NCBI GenBank assembly: GCA_963795795.1
Contig: CAWCJS010000016.1
Coordinates: 1 to 64,000 of the forward strand
DNA length: 64,000 nucleotides
Origin: Palsa-504 sp963795795
GTDB lineage: Bacteria > Actinomycetota > Actinomycetes > Streptosporangiales > Streptosporangiaceae
Direction of reading: 5' to 3'
The position numbers and the translations under genes are program-made. Shown one piece after another: positions 60,906 to 64,000 of this stretch; the first letter of the stretch is position 1, and each line of letters starts with the position of its first letter. Under the pieces are notes generated by a model. That model was not told the origin of the DNA and ran no database searches. It saw only the letters and a list, made by a program, of their open reading frames with translations.

Positions 60906-61454
60906 ATGCGAGCACTCGTGGTTTACGAGTCGATGTACGGGAACACGCACGCCATCGCCACCGACATCGCGGCTGGCCTGCGCGAGACGCACGAGGTAAT
61001 AATCGTCCCGGTAGCGATGGCTACCGCGGATCTCGTCGCCGGGGCCGACCTCCTCGTCGTCGGCGGGCCGACTCACATGCACGGCCTGTCCACCGCCTCG
61101 TCCAGGGAACTTGCCGCCAAGTCGGCCGCCAAGACGGGGAGCGGGCTGATGCTGGAACCGGACGTCGCCGGACCGGGCCTGCGGGACTGGCTCCACGGCC
61201 TGGCGGACAGGCACGCGGCGCCGGCCGCCGCCTTCGACACCCGGGTGACCGGCATGCCCGCGTTGACCGGCCGCGCCAGCCACGGCATCAGGAAACTGCT
61301 CATGCGGCACGGCTACTTCCTCATCGCGCCCGCGGAGAGCTTCCTGGTCAGCCAGCGGAGCACCGTGATCGACGGCGAGGCCTCGCGGGCCCGCCGGTGG
61401 GGCACCCTGCTGGGCGCCGCCGCGACCGTCGCTGATGTTCCCGCGGGCACCTGA
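60906..61454 (+). CDS. Flavodoxin-family protein
   Basis: 182 residues from ATG 60906. FMN phosphate loop YESMYGNTHAIATDIAAGL at the N-terminus and VVGGPTHMHGLS for the ring-binding loop. A long-chain-type flavodoxin or flavodoxin-like protein that carries electrons or binds quinone. With the box upstream it probably acts under hypoxia, possibly as electron donor where ferredoxin is oxidised. RBS weak. Confidence 0.87.
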   Translation: MRALVVYESMYGNTHAIATDIAAGLRETHEVIIVPVAMATADLVAGADLLVVGGPTHMHGLSTASSRELAAKSAAKTGSGLMLEPDVAGPGLRDWLHGLADRHAAPAAAFDTRVTGMPALTGRASHGIRKLLMRHGYFLIAPAESFLVSQRSTVIDGEASRARRWGTLLGAAATVADVPAGT

Positions 61455-61504
61455 ACAGTCGCAGCTCCCTATCGAGCGACCGTCAGCACCGGCCCTAGGC
61501 CTGG

Positions 61505-61624
61505 GTGATCACGGCTGACCCCTGGTCACCCGCGCTCAAGCTGGCCATGCTGGTGCTGCGCGGCTACCTGGTCATCGCGGTGCTACTGCTGCTCATCAAG
61601 GCCATCCAGCTCGGCACAGGATGA
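61505..61624 (+). CDS. Small single-helix membrane protein
   Basis: 39 residues from GTG 61505: VITADPWSPALKLAML then a hydrophobic helix (LVLRGYLVIAVLLLLIKAIQL). Short but codon use looks real, with GC at third positions. It stands 50 bp after flavodoxin and 140 bp before the DUF4389 gene. No clear Shine-Dalgarno. Function unknown; could be an accessory of the neighbouring membrane protein. Confidence 0.45.
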   Translation: MITADPWSPALKLAMLVLRGYLVIAVLLLLIKAIQLGTG

Positions 61625-61662
61625 CCGGATGCCAGCGGCGCCGGAAGCACCGGCGCTAACCA

Positions 61663-61676
61663 GGGACTTTTGCCGC
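61663..61676. promoter_or_regulatory. Partial DosR-type box upstream of DUF4389 gene
   Basis: GGGACTTTTGCCGC: left half perfect, two mismatches in the right; 88 bp before the start at 61765. Confidence 0.4.
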
Positions 61677-61764
61677 TGCGGGCGGGACGTCCGGCTCTTC
61701 CCGGACGCGACCGCCGGCTCGCAGAGTCGAAGCTGAAGGCTATCTGGCGGCGGAGGTGATGAGG

Positions 61765-63219
61765 ATGTCTGCTGCCGAGGTGTATCCGGTGCGGGTGGAC
61801 GCGTCGCTGGACGCGCCGTTGTCCCGCTGGCTGTGGATGGTCAAGTGGGTGCTGGTGATCCCGCACTACATCGTGCTGGGCTTCCTGTGGGCCGGGTTCG
61901 TGGTTCTCAGCGCCGTGGCGTGGGTGGCGATCGTGGCCACCGGGCGCTACCCCAGGGGGATCTTCGAGTACAACGTGGGTGTCCTGCGGTGGACCTGGCG
62001 GGTGCAGTACTACGCGATCGGCGCGTTCGGAACCGACCGGTACCCGCCGTTCACGCTGGCCGACGACCCGTCGTATCCCGCCCACCTGGAGATCGAGTAC
62101 CCGCAGCGGCTATCCCGGGGGCTGGCGCTGGTCAAATGGTGGCTGCTGGCCATCCCGCAGTACATCATCGTCGGCGTGTTCACCGGGTCCGGGCTGTGGG
62201 CCGGGTGGCAGCTGGGCTACCAGGACAGGAGCTGGGGCGGATTCGGGCTGATCGGCGTCCTGGCGCTGATCGCCGCGGTCATGCTGCTGGTGACCGGGCG
62301 GTACCCAGGTCAGATCTTCGACTTCGTGCTGGGCCTGAACCGGTGGGTGCTCCGGGTGGCGGCGTACGCCGGCCTGATGACCGACCAGTACCCGCCGTTC
62401 CGGCTGGACATGGGCGGCCACGAACCCGGCACCTTCGTCGTGCCGCCAGCCGGGCGGGAGCCGCCGGCCGAGCAGGAGCAGTCGGCCGGACCAGAATCGC
62501 CGCCTGGGGTGAGTGGCCCGACTGAGGCGCGTGGCTGGACCGCCAGCAGGATCGTCTCTGTGATCGCCGGTTCCGTGCTAGTGCTGCTCTCGATGGGCCT
62601 GCTCGGCGGCGGCGGCACCGCGCTGTGGGCTCAGACCCTGCGGCAGGGCGGCTACGTCGACTTCGGTACCGCCAGCTACAGCACCACTGGTTACGCGCTG
62701 GCGATGGCCAGCGGCACGATCGGGGTCGACGTGGCCGGCAGCCGCTGGGATCCCGCATCCGCGCTGATCGGTACGGTGCGTATCCGCGTCACCCCGGCCA
62801 GCGGCAGTGGTCCGGTATTCATCGGGATTGCTCCGGCCGGAGCGGCTGACCGCTACCTGACCGGGGTGAGCTACGCGATCGTGCGTGGCACGATCGATCA
62901 CCACGGGACCTATGCCGAGCAGGCCGGATCCGCACCTGCGGTGCTGCCGGCCTCGGCCGGGATCTGGACCGCCCAGGCGTCTGGGCCCGGCACCCAGACG
63001 CTGACCTGGGCGGTGAAGAGCGGCGACTGGATGATCGTGGCCATGAACGCCGACGGCTCGCGGCCGGTCAGCGTTCAGGTCAATGCCGCGGCCACATTGC
63101 CCCCGCTGCCCTGGATCGCCACTAGCCTCCTGATCGGCGGCTTCGCCTGCCTGATCGGCGGCGCCCTGCTGATCGCCATCCCGCTTCGCAGGATGTCGGA
63201 ACCGATCGCTCACCGGTAA
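61765..63219 (+). CDS. DUF4389 membrane protein
   Basis: 484 residues from ATG 61765 (GGAGG eight bases upstream; ATG 61759 also in frame). Two DUF4389 repeats (~10-100 and ~110-215), each with helices and the RYP-G-IF-(E/D) turn: TGRYPRGIFEYNVGVLRW and TGRYPGQIFDFVLGLNRW. A proline/glutamate linker, a helix ~265-285, an external beta domain and a final helix ~455-478 follow. Function unknown. A partial box suggests DosR control. Confidence 0.85.
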   Translation: MSAAEVYPVRVDASLDAPLSRWLWMVKWVLVIPHYIVLGFLWAGFVVLSAVAWVAIVATGRYPRGIFEYNVGVLRWTWRVQYYAIGAFGTDRYPPFTLADDPSYPAHLEIEYPQRLSRGLALVKWWLLAIPQYIIVGVFTGSGLWAGWQLGYQDRSWGGFGLIGVLALIAAVMLLVTGRYPGQIFDFVLGLNRWVLRVAAYAGLMTDQYPPFRLDMGGHEPGTFVVPPAGREPPAEQEQSAGPESPPGVSGPTEARGWTASRIVSVIAGSVLVLLSMGLLGGGGTALWAQTLRQGGYVDFGTASYSTTGYALAMASGTIGVDVAGSRWDPASALIGTVRIRVTPASGSGPVFIGIAPAGAADRYLTGVSYAIVRGTIDHHGTYAEQAGSAPAVLPASAGIWTAQASGPGTQTLTWAVKSGDWMIVAMNADGSRPVSVQVNAAATLPPLPWIATSLLIGGFACLIGGALLIAIPLRRMSEPIAHR

Positions 63220-63258
63220 GGATGTCCTCCACGACATCGGTCCTTCGGCGGACGCGAG

Positions 63259-63272
63259 GGGACTTAGTTCTC
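63259..63272. promoter_or_regulatory. Partial DosR-type box without an obvious gene
   Basis: GGGACTTAGTTCTC, two mismatches, 40 bp after the DUF4389 stop. No convincing gene lies within 200 bp to its right, and the gene on its left ends here. Confidence 0.3.
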
Positions 63273-63325
63273 TGCCGTCTGAACGGCTGGCGGTCAACCA
63301 TGTAGTAGGGAACGAATATCCCAGA

Positions 63326-63372
63326 CTCCCATGGTAAGGAGAAGGTCTACGGTTCGATTCCGTAACGGGGCT
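63326..63372 (+). tRNA. 3' fragment resembling tRNA-Thr(GGT), likely an attachment-site remnant
   Basis: CTCCCATGGTAAGGAG (an anticodon arm with GGT, one extra C), variable loop AGGTC, perfect T-arm TACGG-TTCGATT-CCGTA and acceptor strand ACGGGGCT. No matching 5' half (expected to begin GCCCC) occurs upstream. Integrative elements that use tRNA genes leave just such 3' halves. Confidence 0.5.
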
Positions 63373-63763
63373 CCGCAGCTCACAGGCGAGATTCAAAAAA
63401 AGATCAGATAGCAATCAGGACCCTTGGTGGGGCCTAACGGTCCTAGGACGGGTCATAGGCAGGTCAGCTAGAGCAATTGCGGCGAGGTCACGGCCGCCGG
63501 GTTTCCTGGAAGATCCGGCGCAGTCCCTGAGATCCCAGAACTGTTCGTAACCCTGGGAACAGGACGCCGGGCAGGTCCTGGCTGGGTAACGGCACCGTCA
63601 GGCACCGGCACTGTGTGGATGCCTCAGCCTGGACGGGCGATCCCCAGAAGATCGCGATCGGGCCGCAACCGATCTCGCGCAGCAAGACGCTGATGCCCGG
63701 TGATGGCTCAAGCTCGTCAGAGAGGAACCGGGCGGGCGCTCCTGACCGTCCGAAGCTTTCATA
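63373..63763. other. Stretch without a supported gene
   Basis: An A7 run near 63396, a small palindrome GTCCTAGGAC (63440-63449) and a 65-residue minus-strand frame (63488-63685) with no recognisable family. No integrase or transposase remains can be made out. Confidence 0.5.
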
Positions 63764-64000
63764 TCAGCCTGTCGGCTCGTAGGCCGCAAGAAGATCCTCC
63801 CGGTCAGCACGCCGTCGACGCATCGCCCGCGGATCGGGCACCGGAGCGGCGGCGAGTAGCGCCTTCGTGTACGGGTCGCCCGGCTCCTGGCAGATGCGCG
63901 CTGTCGGCCCCGACTCCACGATCCGCCCGGACCGCATCACCTCGATGTGGTGGCTAATCCAGCGGACGACGGCTAGGTCGTGCGCGATGAACAGGTAGGC
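63764..64000 (-). CDS. Oligopeptide ABC transporter ATP-binding protein, C-terminal part (cut by window end)
   Basis: The last 78 residues are visible. LFIAHDLAVVRWISHHIEVMRSGRIVESG, with H-loop His in AHDLAVV, and the tail GDPYTKALLAAAPVPDP, are diagnostic of OppF/DppF-type ATPases. The protein ends EDLLAAYEPTG. The gene starts beyond the window. With its partners it should import peptides or related solutes. Confidence 0.9.
   Translation of the reverse strand, partial: AYLFIAHDLAVVRWISHHIEVMRSGRIVESGPTARICQEPGDPYTKALLAAAPVPDPRAMRRRRADREDLLAAYEPTG

Noticed and set aside
63488..63685. 65-residue frame on the minus strand
   Set aside because: No ribosome site, no family, in a region that looks like decayed insertion-site DNA.
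1..64000. CRISPR array, IS element or prophage
   Set aside because: No regularly spaced repeats, transposase, integrase or phage structural genes were seen; the only mobile-element hint is the tRNA-Thr fragment.

Overview
This window reads as chromosomal DNA of a high-GC actinobacterium: very high G+C, GTG and TTG starts, many 4-base ATGA/GTGA gene overlaps, and actinobacterial families such as WS/DGAT wax-ester/TAG synthase, DUF4389, DUF1918, an Rv2629-like protein and a DosR/DosS pair close to the mycobacterial proteins. A Streptosporangiales-type soil actinomycete is my guess; the genus cannot be fixed from sequence alone.

Left flank (about 1-12.4 kb), mostly ordinary genes: epoxide hydrolase, tRNA-Lys(CTT), two tandem paralogous membrane acyltransferases, a low-molecular-weight tyrosine phosphatase coupled to a fructosamine-kinase-like gene, an OmpR-type two-component system, a lone LuxR helix-turn-helix protein, a family 2 glycoside hydrolase, and a STAS-PAS protein whose C-terminus looks like a dead histidine-kinase dimerisation domain.

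Core (about 12.4-63 kb), apparently an oxygen-limitation/dormancy island. It carries a convincing DosR (DevR) regulator and a two-GAF DosS-type haem sensor kinase. Palindromic boxes close to GGGAC-N4-GTCCC, the known DosR operator pattern, recur upstream of gene after gene: dosR itself, a pyridoxamine-oxidase-like flavoprotein, PhaB/thiolase, the divergent cydABDC and YceI/acyl-CoA ligase/WS-DGAT operons, universal stress proteins, an arginine-deiminase operon (permease-arcA-arcB-arcC), DUF1918/Rv2629-like genes, Hsp20, a second flavoprotein, a flavodoxin and a DUF4389 membrane protein. Read together, the genes give a microaerobic programme: high-affinity bd oxidase, substrate-level ATP from arginine, carbon overflow and storage (acetyl-CoA hydrolase, thiolase/reductase, TAG synthase, acetaldehyde dehydrogenase), a [NiFe]-hydrogenase large subunit with its protease, and stress proteins.

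At 51.2-51.7 kb lies a decayed copy of the 57.0-59.3 kb Hsp20/hydrogenase/protease segment with two large internal deletions at short direct repeats. The right end holds a MarR/methyltransferase pair, a 3' fragment resembling tRNA-Thr(GGT), and the C-terminal end of an oligopeptide ABC ATPase running off the window.

At least eleven genes or positions carry single-base frameshifts, several in G/C runs, and each is repaired by one base into a normal family member. I suspect sequence error more than pseudogenisation; repaired spans are given and the shift noted. The most novel-looking items are a perfect DosR-type palindrome followed by a strong nested RNA hairpin (15521-15700), the pseudo-kinase sensor beside dosR, the orphan hydrogenase large subunit, and the deletion-derived duplicate.
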